DNA of 64,000 bases from Robertkochia sediminum (GCF_016786255.1 NZ_JADMKT010000075.1:170840-234839); one strand, 5' to 3'; numbered from the stretch's first letter, positions 35,289 through 44,393 are shown. Numbers and translations are program-made. Notes: a model not told the origin generated them from the letters alone.

Positions 35289-36402
35289 AACGTTCGGAGC
35301 CACTACCTTTAATTTTGGCGGCTACATTAAGACTGATTTTCTGAATACCTGGTATCGAAATGGCGATGTCGGAGCTACGAGTCCGTTGCGCGAGTTCCAT
35401 CTTCCCGGGCAGATACCGGTGGGGCCTGCAGACAGAAACTTTGACCTGGATTATCACGCTAAGGGATCCCGGTTTAGTTTTGATGTGGGTACCACCATCC
35501 TCGGACAAGAGATCCATGGATTCTTAGAATTTGACTTTCTGCTTTCAGGGGTCGGAGATGAACGGGTGAGCAACTCCTATAACCCCAGGATAAGGCATGC
35601 GTATTTTGAATGGGACCGATTACTTATCGGACAGACATGGTCTAGTTTTATGATCGTGGTGGTCCCTGATGAATTGGATTTTGCAGGTGCCATGGACGGA
35701 CTGGTTTTTATAAGGCAGCCCCAGGTAAGGTATAAGGCCGGCAGTTGGTGGTTTGCTATTGAAAATCCGGAAACTACCGTTGCGCCTCTCGATGAAGCCG
35801 GGATTGTCGTAACCGATTCTGAAGTCTTTCCCGATGTGATAGTACGTAAGAACTTTAATGGGCAATGGGGTTCCTGGTCTGTTGCTGCGATCGGAAGAAC
35901 CCTCCATAAGCGCGACTCTGTAGAGACTACGGCCATGGGGTATGGAATAACTACAGGGGGAAAACTATTCACCGGAAAACGGGGGGACGATGTCAGGATC
36001 ATTGCTACCTATGGGAATGGCCTGGGGCGGTATTTAGCGGCAGGATTCACCCCTTCAGGTGTTCTGGACCGGAACGGGAAGATCAAACCCATACAGACCC
36101 TAAACGGCTACGTGGCCTATAATCATTATTGGGTACCTCAAAAATGGAGTTCCAGTTTTAGTGTGGCGGCCTACCGGGCATTTCACGACACCGATCTGGC
36201 AGCCGCAACGATCAATGAATTAAGTTATAGCCTGTCGGGGAATATCAAATGGGACCTCGTACCGCAACTCAGGTTTGGAATGGAATACATGTACGCCTAC
36301 AGAGGATTGCTCAACAACACCAGCGGGGCCTTTCATCGGCTACAGTTTTCTGCCAAATACAGCTTTAACTACCGCAACTCCGTACTCAACGAAAAACAAT
36401 AA
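35221..36402 (+). CDS. DcaP-like trimeric outer-membrane porin
   Basis: A 393-residue beta-barrel protein with a signal peptide (KKLIHILSISLLILQCSYGQ). Features of the DcaP family are FNFGGYIKTDFLNTWY after the signal, FDVGTTILGQEIHGFLEFDFL, RIRHAYFEWDRLLIGQTWSSFM and the C-terminal aromatic strand SAKYSFNYR. Such porins pass dicarboxylates or small aromatic acids. Its start lies in a MalT remnant, so its native upstream region has probably been lost or is inside that remnant. Confidence 0.85.
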   Translation: MKKLIHILSISLLILQCSYGQDKTFGATTFNFGGYIKTDFLNTWYRNGDVGATSPLREFHLPGQIPVGPADRNFDLDYHAKGSRFSFDVGTTILGQEIHGFLEFDFLLSGVGDERVSNSYNPRIRHAYFEWDRLLIGQTWSSFMIVVVPDELDFAGAMDGLVFIRQPQVRYKAGSWWFAIENPETTVAPLDEAGIVVTDSEVFPDVIVRKNFNGQWGSWSVAAIGRTLHKRDSVETTAMGYGITTGGKLFTGKRGDDVRIIATYGNGLGRYLAAGFTPSGVLDRNGKIKPIQTLNGYVAYNHYWVPQKWSSSFSVAAYRAFHDTDLAAATINELSYSLSGNIKWDLVPQLRFGMEYMYAYRGLLNNTSGAFHRLQFSAKYSFNYRNSVLNEKQ

Positions 36403-36462
36403 CCGCTCATAAGTATTAGCGTAGGAGTAACCTCAGAAAACCTCTTCGCTATAGACCCCAAA

Positions 36463-37350
36463 CTATTTCAGGTGCTTTTTAAAGAATTCCATGGTGCGCC
36501 CCCAGGCCAGTTCGGCAGCTGCCTCATCGTACCTTGGGGTCGACGTATTGTGAAAACCGTGATTCACATCGGGATAGGTGAAGGCTTCATACTGCTTCCC
36601 GTTTTCCTTCAAGGCTAGCTCATAGTCCGGCCATCCGGCGTTAACCCTTTCGTCAAGTCCTGCAAAATGCAGCATTAAAGGTGCATTGATCTTATCGACA
36701 TCTTCCTTGGGTTGTCCGCCGTAAAAAGGAACTGCAGCTGCAAGATCGGAAACCTTAACGGCCATCATATTAGAGATCCATCCGCCAAAACAGAAACCTA
36801 CCACTCCGATCTTGCCATTGCAATCGGGATGGCTTTTGAGATATTCAAAGGCAGCGATAAAATCCTCCAGCATTTCCATGCGGTCGCGCTTGCGTTGCAT
36901 GGTCCGACCCTCATCGTCGTTCCCGGGATACCCGCCAAGAGGCGACAAGGCATCGGGAGCGAGGGTAATGAACCCGTCTAAGGCAGCCCTCCTGGCCGTA
37001 TCTTCTACATAAGGATTGAGTCCGCGGTTCTCATGGACCACCACGATACCTCCAAGTTTTCCCTCAAAGGACGAAGGTTTAGACAGCAAGCCTTTGATCT
37101 CTCCTCCCCCCTTTTCAGAAGTATAGGTAATGAATTTGGAATCCAGCTTGAGATCCTGGGCATCGGTGAGTTGGGTGTTGACATAATCCGGCAATAAAAA
37201 GCTCATGAGCGACGCAACGGTGAGTCCGCCAACAGCGTACAGTCCCAGCTTTTCAACAAAGTCCCTGCGGGATAACCGGTTATGGGCATAGGCGTCATAG
37301 AGGTCAAAAACCTCCTGTTTGATGTCTTCTTTTCGCAGTTTATTCTTCAT
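36463..37350 (-). CDS. Dienelactone hydrolase family protein with Tat-like signal
   Basis: A 295-residue alpha/beta hydrolase. The N-terminus carries LSRRDFVEKLG (Arg28-Arg29) followed by a hydrophobic stretch (37-53), a Tat-type signal. The catalytic triad is the Cys in VGFCFGG, the Asp in AGLDERV and the His in PDVNHGFHN. Related enzymes open dienelactones or act as carboxymethylenebutenolidases. It follows iorB in the same direction across a 138-base gap, so it may act with the molybdenum hydroxylase in the periplasm. Confidence 0.9.
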   Translation of the reverse strand: MKNKLRKEDIKQEVFDLYDAYAHNRLSRRDFVEKLGLYAVGGLTVASLMSFLLPDYVNTQLTDAQDLKLDSKFITYTSEKGGGEIKGLLSKPSSFEGKLGGIVVVHENRGLNPYVEDTARRAALDGFITLAPDALSPLGGYPGNDDEGRTMQRKRDRMEMLEDFIAAFEYLKSHPDCNGKIGVVGFCFGGWISNMMAVKVSDLAAAVPFYGGQPKEDVDKINAPLMLHFAGLDERVNAGWPDYELALKENGKQYEAFTYPDVNHGFHNTSTPRYDEAAAELAWGRTMEFFKKHLK

Positions 37351-37405
37351 GATCTTTGATGGTTAAATGTTCTTAACAATGTGAGCTTTCCAGGGGAATT
37401 ATCAA

Positions 37406-37423
37406 ACCCCGCCGTGGCGGGGT
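37406..37423. other. Strong GC-rich hairpin between iorB and the hydrolase gene
   Basis: ACCCCGCC (37406-37413) pairs perfectly with GGCGGGGT (37416-37423) with only GT between, so the real loop is CGTG. On the minus strand it is followed by TTTGATAATT, too short a T run for a strong terminator. It may be a weak terminator, an mRNA-stability element or a processing site between iorB and the downstream gene. Confidence 0.45.
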
Positions 37424-37488
37424 CTGATACGTAACTTTTCCAGTCTCCAGGCTTTCTTGCCGGATTCCTGATGCATTCCTTTAATTAA

Positions 37489-39732
37489 CTACCCTTTCAG
37501 GATGCGCTCCTTACTAAACGGCTGATGGTAATGCCGCTTCCCGGTAGCCCTGTACAAAGCGTTAGCAACGGCCCCCATGATAGGCGGGAACGGTGGTTCT
37601 CCTAATCCTGTAGGATCGATCTTATTATCAACAAAATGTACATCGATCTCTTTCGGAGCCTCACTATTGCGAATAAGTCGGTAGCGGTCAAAATTGGTTT
37701 GATCGGGCTTCCCTTCGCTAAAGGTCATTTCGCTATACATAGCATGTCCGATACCATCGACGATACCCCCTTCGGCCATATTAGTTGCTGCATCGGGATT
37801 AACCACGATACCGCAGTCGATAGCACAGGTTACCTTATCAACAGAAGGCGCCCCGTTCTCAACTTTCATATCCAGGATCTGGGCTACATACGAATTATGA
37901 CAGTAATAGGCCGATACCCCACGATGGGTTCCGGGCACCTCGGTATTCCAATTGGCCTTATCGCGAACCAGTTCCAATACCCCGGCATAACGGGCAGCTT
38001 CATAATCGTTGTTTTCACCTACAGGGTTTTGTTCTGCTTTTCTAAGCCATTCAAGGCGCATTTCAATAGGATCTTTCCCCATTTCTTCAGCCACCTCATC
38101 GAGGAACGACTGCTCGGCCCCGGCGATAAAATTAGATCGCGGTGCACGAAATGCTCCTACACTAATATTCGATGCTACCGCCCATCCTTCGGCCAGGTAG
38201 TTGTCAATGGCTCCTGCAGGGAAGCGATTGGCGAACAGCGGACTCTCAGGAATACCTCCTGCCCGCACGTGAAAGGCGGTAAGGTTATTGTCTTTATCAA
38301 AGGCCGCCCGGTAGGTGGCGTAATAGGCCGGACGGTAAATTCCGTAGGACATATCATCCTCCCTGCTGTAGACCAGTTTGACAGGGGCATTAATTTTTTT
38401 GGAGATCAAGGCAGCCTCAACGAGGAAGTGCCCGTATAATCTGCGTCCGAATCCACCCCCTTGTCGGGTCATCTGGATATCGATCTTCTCCAGGGGGAGC
38501 CCTAAAACACCGGCAACCGATTTCTCCATATATTCCGGTGTTTGTATCGGACCAACCAGCTTAGCCTCATCTGCCGTCACATGGGCAAAAAAGTTCATCG
38601 GCTCCATGGTATTATGGGCAAGGAACGGACAAGAATAACTGCGTTCCAGGATCTTGTGTGCCTTTTTAAATGCTGCCTCCGGATCACCATCCTTACGCAC
38701 AGTTTGCGCCAATTCGGCACCCATGGTCATTAGTTTTTCATAGTGCCCCGAAGTACTTTCGAGTCCGCCGGGAACAGTTCTGGCAGCTCCCTGGTAAGCA
38801 TCCTCATAGGCTTCAAATGGCTCCCACTGCGCCTTGAGGGCTTCCTTGGCTTTCATCACCTCCCATGTGGAATTTCCCACTACGACTACCAATTCGTCGT
38901 AAACAGTAGTATCAGACCACTGCTTTTCATAATCTTTGGGATAAACCTCGATAGAGAAAACATCTTTGATACCGGGCATGGCCTTAACGCCATCGGCATC
39001 GAAAGACTTCAGTTTCATTCCAAAGGCCGGCGGATGGGCAACCATGGCAATAAGCATCCCATCAACCTGATAATCGATACCATAAAGGGGTTTTCCCGTT
39101 ACGATCTTAGAACCGTCTACATTCTTTCGCGACGTTCCAATAATGCTATAATCTGCAATTTCTTTAAGTTCCACTTCTTCAGGCACCTCGATCTGCACTG
39201 CGGCAGAAGCCATTTCTCCATATCCGGCCGATTTGCCACTTGCCTCGTGAAGTAGCATTCCTTCCTTGGTCGTGATCTCTGCCACGGGCACGCCCCAGGC
39301 AGCGGCTGCCGCTTCTTTAAGCATTTCGCGTGCTGTAGCTCCGGCCATTCTAAGACTATCCCACCCCTGACGTATGGACTGACTTCCTCCTGCCAGCTGA
39401 CGGGTAAATATATCGGTATTCAACGGCGCCTGCTCCACAACCACCTTATTCCAGTCTACATCGAGCTCCTCAGCCACGATCATAGGCATGGAAGTCTTCA
39501 CATTCTGACCGATCTCCGGGTTTGGCGACATGATGGTAACCACCCCGTTATCTCCGATCTTCAGGAATCCGTTGATCTCGAACCATTCCTCGGGCATCTC
39601 AAGTACAGCCACAGCTTCTTCGGTACGCTTACAGGAAGCCAGCCAGCTAAACCCAAGCATGAGTCCGCCACCCGCGAGGGCCGAACTCTTTATGAATGAT
39701 CGTCTGCCTATTGTTGTTTTTATACGTGTCAT
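37489..39732 (-). CDS. iorB: Molybdenum hydroxylase large subunit IorB (xanthine dehydrogenase family)
   Basis: A 747-residue molybdopterin-binding subunit. A twin-arginine signal (GRRSFIKSSAL, Arg10-Arg11) precedes the mature domain. Family motifs are VAHPPAFGMKL, AHNTMEPMNFFAH, QTPEYMEKSVAGVLGL, RQGGGFGRRLYGHF and WAVASNISVGAFRAPRSNF, and the end HAMYSEMTF. It is the aldehyde/isoquinoline oxidoreductase type that uses the cytidylyl-molybdopterin cofactor and works with a [2Fe-2S] small subunit (next gene). The substrate (N-heteroaromatic or aldehyde) is not predictable. Confidence 0.9.
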   Translation of the reverse strand: MTRIKTTIGRRSFIKSSALAGGGLMLGFSWLASCKRTEEAVAVLEMPEEWFEINGFLKIGDNGVVTIMSPNPEIGQNVKTSMPMIVAEELDVDWNKVVVEQAPLNTDIFTRQLAGGSQSIRQGWDSLRMAGATAREMLKEAAAAAWGVPVAEITTKEGMLLHEASGKSAGYGEMASAAVQIEVPEEVELKEIADYSIIGTSRKNVDGSKIVTGKPLYGIDYQVDGMLIAMVAHPPAFGMKLKSFDADGVKAMPGIKDVFSIEVYPKDYEKQWSDTTVYDELVVVVGNSTWEVMKAKEALKAQWEPFEAYEDAYQGAARTVPGGLESTSGHYEKLMTMGAELAQTVRKDGDPEAAFKKAHKILERSYSCPFLAHNTMEPMNFFAHVTADEAKLVGPIQTPEYMEKSVAGVLGLPLEKIDIQMTRQGGGFGRRLYGHFLVEAALISKKINAPVKLVYSREDDMSYGIYRPAYYATYRAAFDKDNNLTAFHVRAGGIPESPLFANRFPAGAIDNYLAEGWAVASNISVGAFRAPRSNFIAGAEQSFLDEVAEEMGKDPIEMRLEWLRKAEQNPVGENNDYEAARYAGVLELVRDKANWNTEVPGTHRGVSAYYCHNSYVAQILDMKVENGAPSVDKVTCAIDCGIVVNPDAATNMAEGGIVDGIGHAMYSEMTFSEGKPDQTNFDRYRLIRNSEAPKEIDVHFVDNKIDPTGLGEPPFPPIMGAVANALYRATGKRHYHQPFSKERILKG

Positions 39733-39769
39733 TGTAATGTACTTTAAAGGTTAGTGAAACAAGGAATTC

Positions 39770-40237
39770 CTATGCGTTCTGCGCTTTTTCTGCAGCCAGC
39801 TTTATGGCCTTTCGAATACGCGTGTACGTCCCGCAACGGCAAATATTACCGTTCATTGCAGCCTGGATCTCCTCATCACTTGGATCGGGATTATTCTTCA
39901 ATAAGGCCGATGCCTGCATGATCTGCCCGGCCTGGCAATACCCACATTGGTATACATCTACTTCTAACCACGCCTGCTGTACCGGGTGGTCGCCATGCTC
40001 AGAAAGTCCTTCTATGGTGGTTACCTCCTGGCTTCCCACTGCCGAAACAGGCACCTGGCAGGATCGCACTGCCCCATCGCCAATATGTACGGTACATGCC
40101 CCGCACTGGGAAATACCGCATCCGAATTTTGTTCCAACCAATTTTAGGTGGTCCCTAAGCACCCAGAGTAATGGAGTGGCCGGATCGACATCGACTTCCG
40201 CCGATCTGCCATTAATGTTCAGGTTATAAATTGCCAT
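39770..40237 (-). CDS. iorA: [2Fe-2S]-binding small subunit IorA
   Basis: A 155-residue iron-sulfur subunit. The plant-type cluster uses Cys40, Cys45, Cys48 and Cys60 ([16 protein letters not shown]); the C-terminal four-helix domain binds the second cluster through Cys98, Cys101, Cys133 and Cys135 (CGYCQAGQ and [10 protein letters not shown]). It passes electrons from the Mo centre to external acceptors. It has no signal and probably rides with the Tat-exported IorB. It lies 37 bases upstream of iorB in one operon. Confidence 0.93.
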   Translation of the reverse strand: MAIYNLNINGRSAEVDVDPATPLLWVLRDHLKLVGTKFGCGISQCGACTVHIGDGAVRSCQVPVSAVGSQEVTTIEGLSEHGDHPVQQAWLEVDVYQCGYCQAGQIMQASALLKNNPDPSDEEIQAAMNGNICRCGTYTRIRKAIKLAAEKAQNA

Positions 40238-40561
40238 GATTATTTAAATTTTCCTGAATTTACAAAAATCTGAGGTACAATACCCTACCTTCTTTCGGGG
40301 AATACCCTACAAGCCATCCTCATCGTGTTTAACCTTAACCCCTAAAGGCCTTTCACAATTTGCTAATTATGTGTTAATTATTTTTGAGCATCGGTGTTGT
40401 GATCGACCAATCTGATCATACCAACATCACAGACCGGCAGCACTTTAACCACTAAAGCAACTGATAATCAAAAGTTTGAACTTAAAAGCGCAAATTGTTT
40501 AATATCTTTAGTAGTACCTCATAGGTTTCAACATTTCGAACCACTGTAAAAGTTTAGAATT
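40238..40561. other. Divergent intergenic region with an imperfect inverted repeat
   Basis: This 324-base gap separates iorA (minus) from the coiled-coil gene (plus). An imperfect inverted repeat pairs GGTGTTGTGATC (40393-40404) with GATCATACCAACATC (40414-40428), a candidate operator. TATCTTTA at about 40501-40508 could be a -7 box for the plus-strand gene, but TTTG lies 24 bases ahead, too far for a good match. No gene is seen. Confidence 0.4.
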
Positions 40562-41209
40562 ATGCCGACCGTAAGAAGAGTTCTTTTCCTATTTGCCCTG
40601 CTGCTCATGATATCTTCTGTTGGGTTCGCACAGGAAAAGGAAAAAGAAAAAGTGAAGAAAGAAGTTCGCAAGAACGAAGGCCGTTCAAATGAAGTGGCCG
40701 ATTACGAAAAACAACGCAAAAAGGCAGATAAGGAACGTGCCAGGGAGCGCCGTGAATACGAAAGGGAACGCGCCAAAGAACGGGATGAATTTTACAGAGA
40801 GCAGGCTATGGCTGAAGCTGAATGGCATCGGGAACGCGCCAAGGAAATGGCCGAACTTCAGCGGCAACGAAGTAAAGGCCAGGAAGAGCAGTATCGCAAA
40901 ATGATGAAAAAGGAGGAGGAATTTTATCGGGAAAGGGCTAAAGCAGCTGAAGCCTATCACCGGGAAATGATGAAACAAAATGACGAACGCAAGCGCGAAA
41001 ATGCCAGGGAAATGGCCGAACTCGCGAGGGAACGTCAGAAAGCCGCTGAAGAACGCGCAAAGAAATACGAAAAGGGCGATAGCAAATGGAGACGCGGGCA
41101 AATGAAAAAAGATGAAGAACGCTACAGGAAACAAGCAAAAAAAGCAGAAAAACGTATGAAGGAAGGGAAAAAGAAAAACGATTCGAGGGATTACGAGCAT
41201 GATCGCTAA
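40562..41209 (+). CDS. Exported Arg/Glu/Lys-rich coiled-coil protein
   Basis: A 215-residue protein with a clear signal peptide (RRVLFLFALLLMISSVGFAQ). The remainder is one continuous helix of Arg, Glu, Lys and Ala, with repeated EREYERERAKERDEFYRE-like blocks at 11-18 residue spacing and no hydrophobic core beyond heptad positions. The high A content of codons reflects composition. It resembles periplasmic or surface rod-like proteins. Function is unknown. Confidence 0.65.
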   Translation: MPTVRRVLFLFALLLMISSVGFAQEKEKEKVKKEVRKNEGRSNEVADYEKQRKKADKERARERREYERERAKERDEFYREQAMAEAEWHRERAKEMAELQRQRSKGQEEQYRKMMKKEEEFYRERAKAAEAYHREMMKQNDERKRENAREMAELARERQKAAEERAKKYEKGDSKWRRGQMKKDEERYRKQAKKAEKRMKEGKKKNDSRDYEHDR

Positions 41210-41332
41210 ACCTTTTATTTGAAATAAGATGCGATCTGGCGCTCCTGTACTCCCCTGCCTCTTGAATACAACACCATAGACTCCTCTACTCATTATCGTA
41301 AATAGCTATCGTAACATATAATTTTAACCTTC

Positions 41333-41662
41333 ATGAATTGGATCTTATTGATCATCGCGGGCCTTTTTGAAGTAGCCTTTGCCAGCTGCCTTGGGAAAGC
41401 CAAAGAAACTACAGGAACTACCGCCCTTTGGTGGTATGGAGGCTTCCTCCTTAGTCTGACCATCAGTATGGTGCTGCTGGTAAAGGTTACGCGGGTATTG
41501 CCCATTGGTACCGCCTATGCCGTATGGACCGGTATCGGGGCCGTAGGAACTGTACTCGTGGGGATCATCTTTTTTAAAGAACCGGCGAACTTCTGGAGGG
41601 TCTTTTTTATCTCCACGCTCATTGCCTCGATCATCGGACTCAAACTGGTGTCGAAGTATTGA
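41333..41662 (+). CDS. gdx: SMR-family exporter (Gdx/SugE type)
   Basis: A 109-residue, four-helix membrane protein. Glu13 in LFEVAFA is the central proton/substrate residue; GTAYAVWTGIGAVGT in helix 3 and the KEPANFWR loop are typical of the SugE/Gdx branch, which exports guanidinium. Drug-export branches (EmrE) differ in helix 1. No guanidine riboswitch was seen in the 123-base upstream gap. It ends at the edge of the octamer array. Confidence 0.88.
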   Translation: MNWILLIIAGLFEVAFASCLGKAKETTGTTALWWYGGFLLSLTISMVLLVKVTRVLPIGTAYAVWTGIGAVGTVLVGIIFFKEPANFWRVFFISTLIASIIGLKLVSKY

Positions 41663-41663
41663 T

Positions 41664-41877
41664 GGTGACCCGGTGACACGGTGACGCAGTGATATCCACC
41701 TTCGCCATTGCTTCGGTAAATGAAACGGTAATGCAGTGACACGGTGACCCAGTGACCCAGATCTGCAACTTTGCAATTTCGCAGTTTTGCAATTTCACAG
41801 TTTTGCAACTTTTCGGTTATACGGTTATGCGGTGACGCAGTTACCCAGTGACACGGTGAGGCGGTGATGCGGATTTT
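41664..41877. repeat. Degenerate octamer direct-repeat array
   Basis: Blocks of 8-base units in register cover 41664-41695 (GGTGACCC, GGTGACAC, GGTGACGC, AGTGATAT), 41726-41758 (CAGTGACA type), 41765-41812 (GCAACTTT, GCAATTTC, GCAGTTTT type) and 41814-41877 (CGGTTATA, CGGTGACG, CAGTGACA type). The sequences drift while the 8-base spacing stays. It is tail-to-tail between gdx and the acylase gene. Function unknown. Confidence 0.8.
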
Positions 41878-41898
41878 AAATAATCCTAAGTTGCTCTC

Positions 41899-41990
41899 TT
41901 TACTCTTTAATCTTTACTCTTTAATCTTTGTTCTTGACTCTTGATTCTTTTCTCTTTTTCTCTTCACTCTTCACTCTTAGCCCTTAACCC
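41899..41990. repeat. Degenerate heptamer direct-repeat array
   Basis: Thirteen near-contiguous 7-base units begin with TTTACTC, TTTAATC, TTTACTC, TTTAATC and later read TTGACTC, TTCACTC, TTAGCCC and TTAACCC; one unit is 8 bases. It follows the octamer array in the same convergent gap. The remaining bases to 42036 are AT-rich with no gene. Confidence 0.8.
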
Positions 41991-42036
41991 GTCATAAAAA
42001 TTCAAAAACCAAAATCCATCATCTATAATTCACCAT

Positions 42037-44190
42037 TTATAATCCGCCGTCAATCGGATGATACCTCCTTTCTGCCTGTTGCAGTAGTACCTCCTTATCA
42101 AAGGGCACATTCCTTAATTCCTGGTTCACGAACTTCTCCATCTGGTCATTATAGTGCTCAGAGCCTTCCCTGTTGGTTGCTGCCCCGTACTGGTGTATGG
42201 CCTTACTGGTTTTTAGTCCGGTGCTGTCCCAAGCCACCAGCATGGTAAAGCCGTCACCTGCGCGTGCGACCATCTTTCCTTCGGCATTAAGGCCATCGGT
42301 GTAAATGGCTCTAAGTACATCGGGGCCACCTCCAACGGGCAATTGCTTTTGACCCCTTTGCAGTTTCTGAACCTCTCCTAAGGGGATACGCGTAGTATTG
42401 TAAAAGCGGTATAATTGATCTACCGCCTGCTTAAAGGCTTCTGTGATCTCCAGGTCGGTGATCTCATGATCGCCCAGCAGCGGATTCAGGGTTAGAATAG
42501 CCAATGCAGCGGTTTCGTTATCCGTTTTCGTTTCCAGGTTCCATTGACGCAACTGCATCAGGGCTTCCCGATACACCGGATCCATCATATTGTCCAGATC
42601 GGGCGTAGCGATCCAATTGAGGAGCCTTTTTACAGGAGTGTATTCGGAATGGTACCGCGAATCGTATTTCATTTTATAAAAATCTTCCGCCCCTATCAAG
42701 GTGTCGGCCTGTGCCATGCGTTCGATCTGTAAAGAGCGGTTGGTTTCCCGCTTTTCGATCCCCATATATCCCGGATAATCTGCAGCTGCAGCATCATCAT
42801 CTCCATCGGTTGCCGAAAAGGGGGTGTTATTGGCATTGTAAACAAATCCGCTTTCCGGATTTACGGTTTTAGGCATCAGTTCAAAAGGCAGGTAATCTTC
42901 CCAGACCAGGGCCGACCGGTCTCCCGGAAGCACCTCATGCCAGGCATAGCCATCCTGTCGTTTCGGGAACATAGCATTGTAGTAATGACCAATATTCCCC
43001 TGATGATCTGCATAGATATAATTGATACTGGGCATGGCATTCATGGCAAGGGCATCTTCAAATTGCGCCTTGTTTTCAGCCTTATTCAGTTTATAAAGAA
43101 ATTCCAGGGTTTGCACCTCTCCCATTCCTGCCCATCGTACCGCATACCAGCCGTGATCGGTTTCCAGCACGGGACCATGCTCAGAAATGCGAATTGGCTT
43201 CTCGAAGGTCCATCGTACCGGTCCCAGAAAACTCACGAGGATCTCTGCTGTTTTCACTTCAAAATCGACCCATTCACCATCGAGAAGATACTTACCTTCA
43301 TCTTGCGGATTCACCTCTAATTGATAAAAATCGACCAGGTCCGGTTTGTTTACGGTATTGGCCCATCCGAGCTTATCGTTATGACCGTGGATCACCACAG
43401 GTGAACCCGGAAAGGTACCTCCGGCCATATTCCACCCTTCTTCCGAATGCAGGCGTACCTCGTACCAGGACACAGGCCCTTCAAGCGGTTGGTGCGAATT
43501 CACCAGCAGGCGGGTGAGACCGCCTTCAGAGCGGGAAGGTGCCACGGCAATTCCCTGACTCCCCAGGGGTGCCTTTTCATCGGAATTCCACAGAAAGGCC
43601 ACTTCCCCATCGGTATCCATACTTTCCGGTTCACGCGGAGCCATCATAGCGCCCAGGGCCTTATCAAAACCGTAGAACATGGGGGTCTTGAACGTAAATC
43701 CGGCGATAACATCCTTTCCCGTCACAGGAAAAAGGTAGGGTGACCATTCACCCGGATGCTTTACAGCGTAAAGGTTAACTCCATCGGCATAGGCTTCTGC
43801 AATTTCTCTGACACCTTCAGGAATTTCTGAAGTATACTTGGCATTTACCGCATCCCACACCCCCATAAGATTGACCACATAATCGGTCTTGGCTGCAGTA
43901 TAGCCATACTTAGAAGCCATCATCCCGCGGGTTGCAAGGAGCACGTCATGGAGCGTATTAAAATCGTCTTCACTCTGCGCATACCCCAATCCGAAGGCCA
44001 CATCGGCATCGGTCTTTCCGTATACATGAGGCACCCCGAGGCTATCCCTGATCACTTCTACCTGATACTGTTGTGCCTTCTCCACATAGTCTTTCAGGTC
44101 AGGACTTCCGGGAGCAGTGATCCATGCGGTCAGGTAGATCGCCAAAAAAATAACAAGTATCGCAAGGAAAGGGTAACGCAGTTTTTTCAT
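42037..44190 (-). CDS. Penicillin acylase family N-terminal nucleophile hydrolase
   Basis: A 717-residue Ntn hydrolase with an N-terminal membrane/signal helix (residues 7-25). The alpha chain (from DYVEKAQQ) precedes an autocleavage site at LGS: Ser211 (GSQGIAVAPS) would become the beta-chain nucleophile, where relatives usually read GSN. VNSHQPLEGPVSWYE, HGHNDKLGWANTVNKPD and VYNANNTPFSA are further family blocks. Members cleave acyl amides, including acyl-homoserine lactones and beta-lactams. The substrate is unproven. Confidence 0.88.
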   Translation of the reverse strand: MKKLRYPFLAILVIFLAIYLTAWITAPGSPDLKDYVEKAQQYQVEVIRDSLGVPHVYGKTDADVAFGLGYAQSEDDFNTLHDVLLATRGMMASKYGYTAAKTDYVVNLMGVWDAVNAKYTSEIPEGVREIAEAYADGVNLYAVKHPGEWSPYLFPVTGKDVIAGFTFKTPMFYGFDKALGAMMAPREPESMDTDGEVAFLWNSDEKAPLGSQGIAVAPSRSEGGLTRLLVNSHQPLEGPVSWYEVRLHSEEGWNMAGGTFPGSPVVIHGHNDKLGWANTVNKPDLVDFYQLEVNPQDEGKYLLDGEWVDFEVKTAEILVSFLGPVRWTFEKPIRISEHGPVLETDHGWYAVRWAGMGEVQTLEFLYKLNKAENKAQFEDALAMNAMPSINYIYADHQGNIGHYYNAMFPKRQDGYAWHEVLPGDRSALVWEDYLPFELMPKTVNPESGFVYNANNTPFSATDGDDDAAAADYPGYMGIEKRETNRSLQIERMAQADTLIGAEDFYKMKYDSRYHSEYTPVKRLLNWIATPDLDNMMDPVYREALMQLRQWNLETKTDNETAALAILTLNPLLGDHEITDLEITEAFKQAVDQLYRFYNTTRIPLGEVQKLQRGQKQLPVGGGPDVLRAIYTDGLNAEGKMVARAGDGFTMLVAWDSTGLKTSKAIHQYGAATNREGSEHYNDQMEKFVNQELRNVPFDKEVLLQQAERRYHPIDGGL

Positions 44191-44209
44191 TGCAGTGTTT
44201 AGTTTGAAG

Positions 44210-44239
44210 GAAATTTAACAATTAATTCCCGTTCACAAA
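44210..44239 (-). promoter_or_regulatory. Promoter of the penicillin acylase gene
   Basis: On the minus strand TTTG (44239-44236) is followed after 18 bases by TAAATTTC (44217-44210), seven of eight matches to TAnnTTTG at the last position. The start codon is 20 bases downstream. Confidence 0.5.
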
Positions 44240-44393
44240 TACTTGGCGGGGAGATGATGAGATCCCAAAACCCTATATAAGATCACCTTCAACCTCAACA
44301 AAGGCGCTTTCCTGAAACATTTTAAACTCATATAAACCTGATTTTCATTAACTTTAGAAGGAACCAACCATAAGTAATAAAACGACCGAAATA

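Noticed and set aside
40685-41293. Long hydrophobic open frame antisense to the coiled-coil gene
   Set aside because: It is the reverse reading of Lys/Arg/Glu-rich codons, which gives Phe/Leu-rich frames; no signal of its own translation.
41664-41990. Repeat region as a possible CRISPR array
   Set aside because: Units are 7-8 bases without unique spacers and no cas genes are nearby.
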